Below, piece by piece: positions 11,162-22,800 of a DNA stretch of 64,000 nt. The stretch comes from Coix lacryma-jobi var. lacryma-jobi (Eukaryota; Streptophyta; Magnoliopsida; Poales; Poaceae). The position numbers were made by a program, and so were the translations under genes. The stretch lies in NCBI GenBank assembly GCA_009763385.1, contig CM019827.1, positions 114,851,204-114,915,203 on the forward strand, written 5' to 3'. Under the pieces are notes generated by a model that saw only the letters and a program-made list of their open reading frames with translations, was not told where the DNA came from and ran no database searches. Positions within the stretch are counted from its first letter, which is position 1; each line of letters opens with the position of its first letter.

Positions 11162-11599
11162 TACACAGTCAAAGAGATGCTTTTTAGGATATACAGAGAC
11201 TAAATTATATGATTATTGGCCTTCGCTTCTTCACATTGTGGACGTCTTAGATCCTTACAGGTAAATTGGTGATTGATTTACAAGATGGGTGAATCATGAA
11301 TCTAGGCTCCTACATGTTTGTGTTTGCAGTCCGTTTTCCATTTGGGTGAGTGCTTGGTGCATAAAATGCTGAAAGCTTGTCGCGTGAAGAAATCTCCTTT
11401 ATTAACACCCAATTAGTTCTAAAAAATAAGCTGTACAATAATCCTGATGCAAATTGTAATAGTGCTCGTTTTTATTTAGTTTGCAAATGCAAATTTTATC
11501 TTGTTATTCATCAGAAAAATATAGTCTTTTCGATACAAAATCATATAAGAACTTTTTGAATATTCTTTGCTGCACAGTGCGTGTGGTTTATTTATTTTT

Positions 11600-11613
11600 A
11601 TATTATAAATAAA
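11600..11613 (+). promoter_or_regulatory. Candidate TATA region of the receptor kinase gene
   Basis: TATATTATAAATAA lies about 230 bp before the start codon, followed by a C/T-rich leader (about 11720-11800). Only position and composition support it. Confidence 0.3.
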
Positions 11614-11628
11614 TCTCCTACTAGTTCA

Positions 11629-11694
11629 AGTAGCAGACTAGTACAAGCATGTGCCCAACTTGAAAGTTACAGGAAAAAGAAAATCCCTGGTGAG
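11629..11694 (+). repeat. Right copy of the direct duplication found at 6790-6880
   Basis: Shares AGTAGCAGACT, GCATGTGCCCAACTTGAAAG and AAAAAGAAAATCC in the same order with the left copy. It lies in the probable 5' leader of the receptor kinase. Confidence 0.6.
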
Positions 11695-11841
11695 AGTGTG
11701 AGACACGTTTGCACGGATGTTCCCCTACAGCTACAGCCTCTCCTTCTCTGCTCTTCCCGGTCTCTACTACTTCTCGTACTCCCTCACCATTCAAATCTCC
11801 CAGCACAGTCAGACGGATTCTGTTAGTCCCATTGCCACATC

Positions 11842-14800
11842 ATGGTTTCACGGTATCTGATGCTAGTGCTCTTCTTTGCAGTGGCTGCCGCCGCAGCAGT
11901 GCCGGATCGGGACGATTTGCAGCTGCTGGAACAGTTCATGACCGCCGTGCCGAATGGCACGGCACTCACTGGCTGGAACAGCAGCCGCGGTGCTTGCAGC
12001 TTCCCCGGTGTCCACTGCAAGAACCACAGGGTCACGTCAGTGTCCTTCGCCGGTGTCATGCTCAACGCCAATTTTAGTGCTGTGGCAAGTACCCTGCTGC
12101 AGCTGAGCAGCGTGGAGTCAATAACAGTCCGTGATGCCAACATTTCTGGCGTGCTCTCAGCGCTGAGGGGGTTGGAGTGCGGGGAGAAGTTGTCTTTGCT
12201 GGACCTCTCTGGGAATTATATCTCTGGGGAAGTTCCAGCATTCATCAATTGCTCGCGATTGGAGTACCTTGATCTCTCTGGCAACCTCATATCTGGCAGC
12301 GTGGCAGCAGGAGTCCTGTCCGGATGCAGCAGCCTGAGCTCGCTCAACCTCTCAGGCAACCATCTTGTCGGTGCGTTCCCAGCAGATATCTCACATCTCG
12401 AATCACTTACTACCCTCAACCTATCAAGTAACAATTTCTCCGGCGAGATTCCAGGAAATGCTTTTCTCCGTCTAGCTAAGCTCAGGACACTTACCCTCTC
12501 CTTCAACTATTTCAGTGGCCCCATTCTAGAAGTGATCACCATGCTTCCAGAGCTTGAGATACTCGACCTCAGCTCCAACTTGCTCTCTGGCACCATCCCA
12601 GCCACCCTCTGCTCCACAAACACCACCAGTAAGTTGCAAGTTCTTTACCTGCAGAACAACTACCTCACTGGTGGCATCTCCGAAGCCATCTCCAGTTGCA
12701 CTGGTCTTGTTTCACTTGACCTCAGCCTTAACTATATCAATGGGACTATTCCCTCCTCCTTTGGCATGCTCCCGGGCCTCCGTGATCTGTTCTTGTGGCA
12801 GAATGCCCTGGATGGAGAGATACCCGCCTCTCTGTCCAGAATGCTTTCACTTGAGAATCTTATTCTTGACTACAATGCTCTTGTTGGAAGCATCCCTTCA
12901 GGTTTGGCAAATTGCACAGAGCTAAAGTGGATGTCACTTGCCAGCAACCGGCTTTCCGGTCCACTACCTACCTCGCTTGGTCAACTTGTCAAGCTCCAAA
13001 TCTTGGGGCTGGGAAATAACTCCTTCACTGGTCCGATACCGCCGGAGCTGGGTGACTGCAGGAGTCTGTTATGGCTTGACCTGAATGGTAACCAACTAAA
13101 AGGGCATATACCTTCTGAACTTGCAAAGCAGTCTGGGATGAGGGAACCCATCACTTCTACACGTCAGCTTGTGTACCTTCGCAACGATGAACTGTATAAA
13201 TATCAATGCCATGGCAAAGGAAGTTTGGTTGACCTCACAGGCATTCGGCATAGCGATTTGAGTCGAATGCCAAGTAAGACGGTCTGCAACTTCACAATAG
13301 TGTACTTAGGCAGCTTTCTCATGACCGAGATGATATTTCTGGATTTGTCATTTAATCAGCTTGACTCAGATATCCCAAAGGAGCTTGGGAACATGCATTC
13401 CCTCATGGTCATGAACCTTGGATACAATAGTCTATCAGGTGTGATCCCCGCTGCACTTGCTGGCGCCAAGCATCTCGCAGTCCTTGACCTTTCGCACAAC
13501 ATGCTGGAGGGGCCAATACCCAGCTCATTTGCATCACTCTCTTTGTCAGAGATTGATTTATCGAACAACAGGTTGAGTGGGATGGTTCCAGAACATGGGT
13601 CGCTTTTCACATTCCCTGCAATGGCATTTGAGAACAATTCTGGCTTGTGTGGGTTCCCACTCCCGCAGTGTAAGCTGAGTGCCGTTGACACCCAACAGCC
13701 CAAATCCCACAAGAGGCAGCCAGCCCTTCCTGGTGGCATCGCGGCAGTGTTTTCTCTCCTGCTGTTTGGTATATTAGTTTTTTTTTCTTGTCAAAGGTTG
13801 CTCCTAGTTTTCTCATGTGTCAACTTCCTAACTTGTTGCACATCCTTCAGGTTGTGTTGCAGCACTTGTGATATGCCTATGTCGAAGGAAGAACTCCAAG
13901 GCACATAATGATACAAATGAAGCTTTAAGATGGCAAGGAAATATATTCTCTATATGGAACTATGATGGTGGAGATGTCTACAAGCAGATTGTGGAAGCAA
14001 CGGAGAACTTTGATGAAATATATTGCATTGGAAGAGGAGGTCATGGGTCTGTCTATGAAGCTACGCTGCCAACTGGCGAAATTTTTGCAGTAAAGAAGAT
14101 GCAGAAAACCGAGGATGAAAGTATGAAAAATGAGGAACTGTTCAACCGTGAAATAGAGGCCTTGGCGCAGATACGGCACCGGAACATTGTGAGGCTCTAT
14201 GGATATTGCTCCACTGATCAAGATAAGTTTCTTGTATATGAATATATGGAGAGAGGAAGCTTATCAACTATTCTCATGTCCAACAGAAGTGCTGTTCAGC
14301 TGGATTGGAATAAGAGGCTAGATATCGCTAAGGATGTGGCTCATGCTCTCTCTTACTTGCACCATGATTGTTCAACTCCAATAGTCCACCGAGACATAAC
14401 AGGCAATAACATTTTGATTGCTATGGATTTCAGGGCCTGTGTATCAGACTTTGGCTTAGCCAAAATATTGAGCTATGATGCATCAAGCTGTACAAGCAGG
14501 CTTGCTGGGACAACTGGGTATCTTGCACCTGGTAAACAAATTTGGTTCAGCGTGTTCAACTTATTATTCTTTCTGCATCATGGCCTCATTATCTCGCTCG
14601 TGATTTATCTAGAGTGTGGTTTGACTAAGTATTAATTTGTAATCCTGAAAAATGAGCTATTCTTATTTTTTTTTAAAAAAAAAAATCTTTTACAAAGTAG
14701 ATTAGCTTCTATATGTTGGACTAATGATTACCTGTCGAAACATATTTATCAGTAATGATAGTATTCAGTGAGAAACACAGTTGTATGGACATTTAATTCA

Positions 14801-15182
14801 GTTTACTGAATTCTTTGATAGTGCAGAACTTGCGTACATGACGAGGGTGACCACTAAATGCGACGTCTACAGCTTTGGCGTCGTGGTTCTTGAGCTGTTC
14901 GTGGGGTCCCATCCCGGTGATCTTCTTTCCGCTCTCTTCTGCACAGACAAGAGAAGCACATCGCTGGAGGATCTGTTGGACACCCGGCTCCCGCTTCCTG
15001 AAACAGAGGCCGCAAGAGAAATCTTTGTGCTCCTCAGGGTGGCTCTCCAGTGCTTGGATCCCAACCCAGCGAACCGTCCGACAATGCAGTCTGCAATTAA
15101 GAAGCTCTATGCAGTGCCGAAAACCGAGCATGTTGATTATCTTCGTGCTGACCTCATGGATACTGGAATCCATGTGCATTGA
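11842..15182 (+). CDS. LRR receptor-like kinase with BRI1-type ectodomain and MIK2-like kinase
   Basis: Proposed exons are 11842-13768, 13851-14531 and 14827-15182. Both introns have GT...AG ends and the frame is kept, giving 987 residues. A signal peptide (about 1-20) leads into an N-terminal cap with a Cys pair (52, 59) and LRRs to about 430. A BRI1-like island domain follows (about 431-497), then more LRRs to about 580 and the GLCGFPLPQC pair. The island motifs YLRNDEL, CHGKGSL, DLSRMPSK and CNF, and the repeat DLSFNQLDSDIPKELGN, are those of brassinosteroid receptors. The transmembrane segment is about 630-653. The kinase has GRGGHG (703), Lys724, HRD (822-824), DFG (842-844) and YLAPELAY; it resembles MIK2-like (subfamily XI/XII) kinases and not BRI1. 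The ectodomain appears several LRRs shorter than BRI1. Ligand and partner are unknown. Confidence 0.88.
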
Positions 15183-15401
15183 CGCAAGCAAGGTTATGTG
15201 GCTGGGTGCCAGGGTTTGAGATTCAGCGATGGGGTTTCGTTCTTTCATTTCATTGGTCAGCCATCAACTTGATTATGCTCCTGCATTGGTTATGTGTACC
15301 GTGAAGTGACATGATGTTGTAATGCAAATTGGTGAATAATGCGTGTAGCTTTGTGTAATTTGGTTCATATGTTTGCTTGTAGTATGATTCTGTGGTAGTA
15401 T

Positions 15402-15634
15402 GGGCATGTTTAGTTCATAGAAATTTTGGTGTAAAGCTTCTGTAGCGTTTTCGTTGTTATTTGACAAACTTTGTTTTAAATATGGACTAACTAGGCTCAA
15501 AAGATTCGTCTCGATATTTAAATATAAATTGTGTAATCACTTATTTTTTTACCTATATTTAATACTCCATGCATGCGTCTAAAGATTTGATTTGATGAAG
15601 AATCTTGTAATTTTTTGGGAATTAAAAATTGCCC
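15402..15634. mobile_element. MITE with GGGCATGTTTAGTTC-type ends
   Basis: The ends GGGCATGTTTAGTTC and, inverted, GGGCAATTTTTAATTCCC form imperfect terminal inverted repeats. TAT lies on both sides (15399-15401 and 15635-15637). Internal words such as GGCTCAAAAGATTCGTCTCG and CTCCATGCATGCGTC are typical of a very common grass MITE family. It lies just after the receptor kinase gene, possibly within its 3' untranslated region. Confidence 0.7.
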
Positions 15635-15719
15635 TATGTCTATGAAGGTTCATTGGCCGTTTATGAACGCACCACTTGCTGGGTAATCGCGCAGGCCGCT
15701 CACACTAGTGTTTTGCAGG

Positions 15720-16731
15720 GGAAAAATCCAGTTTTCATCCCTCAACTTCTAAGCGTTTTTCCTCTCTCAACTTCAAAATCGGATAAACAACCTCCCTCAA
15801 CTTTTGAAACCGTGCATTTTACCTCCCTGACCGGTTTTGGACGGTGGTTTTGCTACAGTAACAGTGGTTTTGTCTTTTTTTTAATTTATTTTCGCTGAAT
15901 CTTTGAAAAATCATAGTAAATCACAGGAAAATCATAAAATAGAAAATCCAATTTTTTTGGACTCCACATGATTAGATCTATACAGTAAACATATAATATG
16001 GTATACTTTAATACAAAGTTTTTGCTATGATTTTAGATGTATGTTTTTTTAATTAAAATAAATTTATAACTAAGTTATACATGATTCAATTAGCATAATT
16101 TTTTACTACAGTTGAAGCATACAATAATTAGCTCACTATAAAAATTTGACCATAATTGGACTATAGAAACTGTAGCTATGAATTATTCCAAATAATTACA
16201 GAAAACATATTGTTGTATGAAATTAATTGTAATAATTCATAGCTGCAGTTTTTATAGTCTAATTATGGTAAATTGTTTATGGTGGGCTAACTATTATATC
16301 CTTCAACTGTATCAAAAAAAATTATACTCATTGGATCATGTATAACTTTGTTATAATTCCTTTAGTTATAGAAAAGCATAAATCTAAAGCTACAACAAAA
16401 AAATTGTACTAAAGTATATCATATTATATATTCACTGTATAAATCTACTCATGTGGAGTCTAACAAAATTATATTTTTTATTTTATGATTTTTCTGTGAT
16501 TTACTATGATTTTTCAAAACTCCAGCGAAAATAAAAAAAAAGAAGACAAAACCACTGTTACTGTAGCGAAACCACTATTACAGTAGCAAAACCACTGTCT
16601 AAAACCGAACCGGCCAGGGAGGTAAAATGCTCGGTTTAAAAGTTGAGGAGGATGTTTGTCGGGTTTTGAAGTTGAGGGAGGAAAAGCGGACTTCATCAGA
16701 AGTTGAGGGACGGAAACTAGACTTTTTCCTC
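15720..16731. mobile_element. Foldback MITE with arms of about 500 bp
   Basis: The left half from 15720 is mirrored by the right half down to 16731. Examples are CCCTCAACTTCT at the left end against its complement at the right, and GGTTTTGCTACAGTAACAGTGG against CCACTGTTACTGTAGC. The AT-rich inner parts also pair, down to a centre near 16225. TTGCAGG flanks both sides (15713-15719 and 16732-16738). GCAGGCCGCT also occurs at 15691 and 16735, so the duplication may be longer and partly rearranged. No coding capacity. A read-through transcript would fold into a long hairpin. Confidence 0.75.
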
Positions 16732-16877
16732 TTGCAGGCCGCTCTAGCTTGCGGCCCAGTCATTTTATGGGCTTTGTGGCTGCGTTGGCGATCGGGTTTA
16801 TTCATTTCAAAAAGAAACCCCTTGGCCTTGATGGAGATGGAGTCGGCACCGGACAGAGCAGACAGGAGCCGGAGAGA

Positions 16878-19800
16878 ATGGCGGCCACTCTTCTCCCGAC
16901 CTTATCGCCGCCCGTTTCGCGCGCCGCCGCCGCCGCTTTCCTCCTCCTCCGACGAGCCTCACTGAAGCCCTCCCATTATCTGCACCCAGCCCCCACTCCC
17001 CGCCGCTTACTCTCCTCCTCCTCCTATCCAGCAACGCCTTCCCTTGCCCTATGCCCCCTCTCCACCATGCCGTCCACCACCGCCGCTCGAGCCGTTCCGG
17101 ACCGCCGCGACCTCCTCATGCTAGGAATCGAGACCAGCTGCGACGACACTGCGGCTGCTGTGGTACTAGTTCTTTCTTCCTCGATTCTGCTGTCGAATTT
17201 ACCTGTGGCGGAGGCGTCAAGTTTTTGTGCTGAGCTGCCTCTCTGCTGTTTGGCTCTGTTTGGTTGCAGGTGAGAGGTGACGGCGAGATCCTTAGCCAGG
17301 TGGTATCTTCCCAAGTAAGTCATTTCCCGAGCAATTTTATTTCTGCATTCTGACCTCTTGTTCCGGCTGTAAATTTGAGCTGGTCTTCTTATGCAACATG
17401 GCAATTGGTAGCATATAGATAAGGATACCTTTGTTCATTGCTGACCGGTTCTGCTTTTCGTTGGCCAACATCTGCAAGGCCGATTTGCTTGCGAGGTATG
17501 GTGGTGTTGCCCCTAAGATGGCCGAGGAAGCACATGCTCTTGTGATTGACCAGGTGTGGCTTCTTAGATCAACAAAGGTTCTGCAGCCTTTTGCGGTCCT
17601 GACGTCTATGCTCATTGCCTGTTCTTATTTGCTGCCCAGGTTGTTCAAAAGGCCCTTGACGACGCAAAATCGTCAGAAAGTGATCTTTCTGCGGTCGCTG
17701 TGACCATTGGACCAGGACTTGGTCTATGTCTTAGAGGTATGCTTTTTACCTCCCCTTCATTCGTTGAGATGATGAATTGTCTGTTCTGTCCATGATTTGC
17801 CTTTGTTAGTTTGCACATGAGATTTTTACCAATTTGATGCTAGTATATATATGGCTCAGATGAGTTGAATTCAATCAGACCAGAAACCCATTGCCCAATT
17901 AAGAAACACATTGCCCAATTAAGAAACAAGACTGATTTGGTTCTGCTTTCGTGGATAACATTTCTGTTGACTTGCTTCTTATATCCCTCATGTTATATGA
18001 TTTGTACTTTGCCAATCTTTGGGATAAGTGCTATCAGGGATCAGAAGTTTTTTTTGGGGTTACTATTTCCATTATTGCCATATCTCTTTTTCCCCTAATG
18101 TTGCACGTTTGCCTGGCTAAACTGCAGTTGGTGTTCATAAAGCTAGACAGGTAGCGAAAGCATTTGGCTTACCTATTGTTGGAGTTCATCATATGGAAGC
18201 GCATGCATTAGTTTCCAGGTATTAAACTCATAGGATCTTTTGCTGTTCAATCAACCTGATATTAAATCGTATGGACTTTAATTTCTTTTTTGGTATATGT
18301 TGCACAACTTATTTTGTTAGTTCATCATCAAATAGAATAAAATCTAGTAGTTTTTATTTTCAAGAAAAAAAGATTGGTTTGTTCAAAGTCACCTGTTACA
18401 AATTTGGTCCTTCTGTTGTTATTACTTTTTTTTTTTCAATTTGTACATCAGAATTTGCACATCTGTTTAGACATTAGTACTTCTTGGCATCCTTCTATCG
18501 TATCTACAAGTTTATGTGGATATTAAACTAATCTGGTGTAGTAGCATATGCTGCAAGCAAACGAACTTTAAAGTTTTATCTTTCAGTCTTCAACCAATTT
18601 TCAGCCCATTGTGAAAAGTAAGAACATTAACTTTTGTTAATGTAGGAGAGAAATTGGTTAGGTATCTGATTCTCGATACCACATCAATCACCTAATAGCT
18701 AGTGGCTGTCTTATATTGAACAAAAGAAATGAAACTCAAAGCTTTGTTTTGAGGACTGGTGGGAAAGAATTACTACTAGCTCTAATGATCAAATTTGAAA
18801 GGGCCTTAATTCTCTTGTTATCCTTGGAGCTTGGTCTCTGTTGAACCATCACAACAAGTGTGTGTTTGATGGTGTGACTCCAAACTTGGCTAGAGCTCTG
18901 AGGAGTACCTCTGGGTTTTGTTCAGGGCTTGAGTTGTTTCACACCTCTCTGCCTTTGTGTCATAGTTTGTTAGACTGGGGTCGAGGTTGTGCATTGTTCT
19001 AGAAAAGGCTTGTATATCATTTAAGTCTTTGGTGTGAGTGGGTGTGTGTTTTGTAAGGGTTCTTCCCCTTTTTTCTTCTTAATATAATGGTACATAGCTC
19101 TCCTGCATGTCCAAGAAAAACATTACTTACAGCATGCCAAACTTGTTAAACCTAAGGACAATGTTATATTAACTTAAACAAAAGATTGCATAAGTGCCTC
19201 ACTATATTTCTAACTTTATGCATGCACTGTACTCGCAGTTGATGTTGTTTGATCCTTGTCAGGCTAGTGAATAAGGACCTTGATTTCCCATTTCTGGCTC
19301 TTCTAATTTCAGGTATGTGCTAACTACATTATTATGTCTCAATATGTTCAATACAATTTGCTCAACTTTTTTATGGGTCAATATGTATTAATATGATTCT
19401 CATCAACTTTGAAATTGGGATCAGCCCTCGAGGGTATTGAGCCTGGACCCACCTGAAAAAACAAACATTTAGAGCATCTAGAATATATATTTATTACTAA
19501 CCTAAGATGTGCCAAACATAGTCTAACTTGCCTATGAGAATTGTGGTAAGCTGTGGTTTCCAATGATAGAAGCCCATGCCACACAGTATTCAACACACCA
19601 GAAACATAATTGCATTTTCTCCATCTGTTTTAACACAAATAATTATCACATTTTGTAACCCTTCTGTGCCTTTCTACTTGGATGATCATTCTAACATTAT
19701 TCCATGATCATAGAGTTTGTTGATTTTTAATGCCTTTTAACTTGTCACATCTTAGCCGCTTTATTTGCACTCTGTCTAGTTATCCTCCGGTTAAATGTTT

Positions 19801-22800
19801 CCTTCTTATTCCAATTCATAAGGTATTAAACTGATTACCACATTTTGCCCTATATCCTGTTGAATTATTAAAATGATATTTATGGCAGATGATTTCAGTT
19901 GTTAACAAAATAAATGTAGTTCCAGTTGACAAAGTGCATGTAACTCAATGGAGAACTTCCTCAGCCTAAGTTCCTTAACCATATTTGCTAATTTGACAGT
20001 AAATTTGTGTAATAATCCAGCCAGAAGAAATATTCTTTTGGCTCTAAGGTGTCTTAACAAGTAAATATGTTCAGGAGGACACAATCTTCTTGTTCTTGCT
20101 CGTGGCCTTGGGCAATACATTCAACTGGGGACTACTATAGATGATGCAATTGGTGAGGCATATGACAAATCAGCAAGATGGTTGGGCCTTGATATGCGGA
20201 AAGGTGGTGGTCCTGCTCTTGAAGAGCTTGCTCTAGAAGGTGATCCAAATGCTGTTAAGTTCAGAGTAAGTCTGCTGATAGTTTTTTTTTTAAAAAAAAA
20301 ATTAAGATGTATCTATATGTTGTTATCCATTTATTTTTATTATGATTATGCTACATGATGTTATTGTTTATATTTTTTTTAATATACTTTCAGGTTCCAA
20401 TGCGGCAACACAAAGATTGCAATTTTTCTTATGCTGGCCTGAAGACTCAAGTTCGATTGGCAATTGAATCTAACAACTTGTATGGACATACTATCCCTGT
20501 GTCCTCTCCTTTTTCATAAATATGAACAGGTTTTCTGGTGTTTCTAGTAGAATCATCGATTTAGTATCCTTTGAGACAGTAGTATTTGGCACTTTCTATT
20601 TACCTCAAGTTCAAAGTTCTAAGTTGACAGATAACTACTTCATTTGAAATGCCTAAATGAACATGTTTAAGTTCTCATTTACACTTAGAAAATATTTATT
20701 TTAAGTAGGGCTTGTCAAAACCTGTGCAAGTGATATATGTGAAGTTTTCTTTGTCTTAAAACATGGAAGTTCTTTTTTCCTCTTTTAGAGAACATGTTCA
20801 CGGGGAGGGCTTTGTAGTCATGATAATATGATTAGTATCGTTAACTGGCCTATCATTTACACTGTGGTAGATGTACAGAGGATGTTCCCATTTCGTCTGC
20901 ATCGGTGGAAGACAGACAATCAAGGGCGAACATTGCTGCCTCTTTTCAGGTTGTACATGATGGATAATGTACTCAATGTTTACTGAGGATTTTTGATACT
21001 TTTTCTGATAATTTTGACCTGTGCAGCGAGTTGCTGTGTTACATTTGGAAGAAAGATGCCAGCGAGCAGTTGAATGGGCATTGAAGATGGAACCTTCCAT
21101 CAAATACTTTGTAATCAGATATTTTGATGTTGGCTAAATTCAAATAGCTCAACTCATCCAGTGTTCACTTATCCAATTATAAAAGGTTGTTTCAGGAGGT
21201 GTCGCATCAAACAAGTATGTTAGGACTCGCTTGAATCAAGTTGCTGAGAATAATGGCCTACAACTTGTATCTCCTCCTCCAAGCCTTTGTACTGACAATG
21301 GTAATAAGTTAATTGAAAAGTCTTAGTAACTTATAAACTAAAATGCAATTATGCTGTCAACCAAATTTTCTTATATTCAAAGCCAACTATCATACAACCC
21401 ATTGCAGTTCTTTGTTTTTCACTATAGACCCTAGGCCATGCTATTATTTTTCCCTTTTTTGTCTGTTTGTCAAATTGAAGTATGTGCCCTAATTATTCTA
21501 GCTGTCATTACAATAGTCTTCATTCTTTGTATAATTCTGAGTAATCAGTAACGATCAGTTATACTATGTTGCTGCATTTGCATAGGCGTCATGATTGCTT
21601 GGACTGGGATTGAGCACTTCGTTGTGGGGAGGTTTGAGGATCCACCTGCTAATGATGAGCCTGTTGATATGCAGGTTTGCAGCTTGGCTTGCATTTATTT
21701 CTTGCAAAAGTTTCTGTGGTAACTTCTTAAGTTTAATTAGTATGCACTTCCTTCTCTTCAATCATCTATAGTGGGTGGCTTGAGGAGGCTCTTATGTTTC
21801 TTTTTTTTTCTGTGTATTTCTCACTGTTTGAAGGTCTGGCATGACTGCCGAAATAATGAATTGCGACCACGTGACACGATTCTTGTTGTGCTACCTTTAG
21901 CCATTCTGAAACCAAAACTTTATTACTAACCAAAACTTTGTTGAAACCAAAGAATGTTCATACCACAAAAAATCAAAAACATTGGTGTGGCAGAGAGGGG
22001 GGGGGGGGGCGAATAAGCAGCAATATAATTGTCATTTAAGTGAAACAGTTCATTATTCTCCCCACGCGTGCCCCCGAGTCGCTCCCCACGCGGGCGACTC
22101 GGGTGGCAGCCAAACCCTAGCCGCCGCCCACCTCTTCCTCCCCTCCCGCATCGCGCCGCCGCCGGAGTGGGTTGCTGGCAGGGCTGCGCGGCCTGCAGGG
22201 ATGGCGGCGGCGGGACTCTCTTGGTGTTTGGCAGCGTGGGCAGCAGTTGGCCGGCGAGACGGGGCTTCGCCCGAGCCACGTGGGGCTCGGCGGAGGCACT
22301 GGCTGGGGCTGCGGCGGCGGAGGCCGGAGCCCTTCCGACGTGAGGTGGCGGCGGCGGTCCTTCTCCCGTCCTCCCCTTCCTCCATGGCGTGGTGGCGACG
22401 TGGGCGCGCTGGCATGGGCCGTTTCAGAGCCTGGGCGGCCGGATCCGGCGCCTTGTGGCTGGATTTGGCATCCCCAGCAGGGGGACGACGGCTGCTGTGG
22501 CGGCCACGGCACCGGTTTGGGGGAAAGGATCCTCGGCCCTAGCGGCCAGATCCGGCGCCCGGTGGGCTGGGGGCGGCGCTCATGGGGTGGGGTACTCGCT
22601 CTTGGCGGTGGACGGCAGAGTCTGTCAGTGTCGAGAGCGGGTGCCAGAGCCGGCGACGACGACCAGTGGTGGCTTCGGCGTGCGGCGGGTTTGCGTGCGG
22701 CAGAGTAAGCCCGGTCTCTGCGCGTGGCCTGGTCAGAGGGGGTGGCGATCGACGCAGCTACGCGGTTGCGGCGTGCAGCTGGCGCGTCGATGCCCCTCGG

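Larger units (their letters stand above)
10254..11840. other. Intergenic stretch upstream of the receptor kinase
   Basis: AT-rich upstream DNA. It holds one exon-like fragment (11093-11161), the right copy of the 39-bp duplication, and a TATA-like segment near 11600. I see no complete gene here. Confidence 0.5.

Noticed and set aside
12216..13816. Minus-strand ORFs across the receptor kinase exon
   Set aside because: Shadows of the plus-strand LRR coding sequence, with no splice or domain support.
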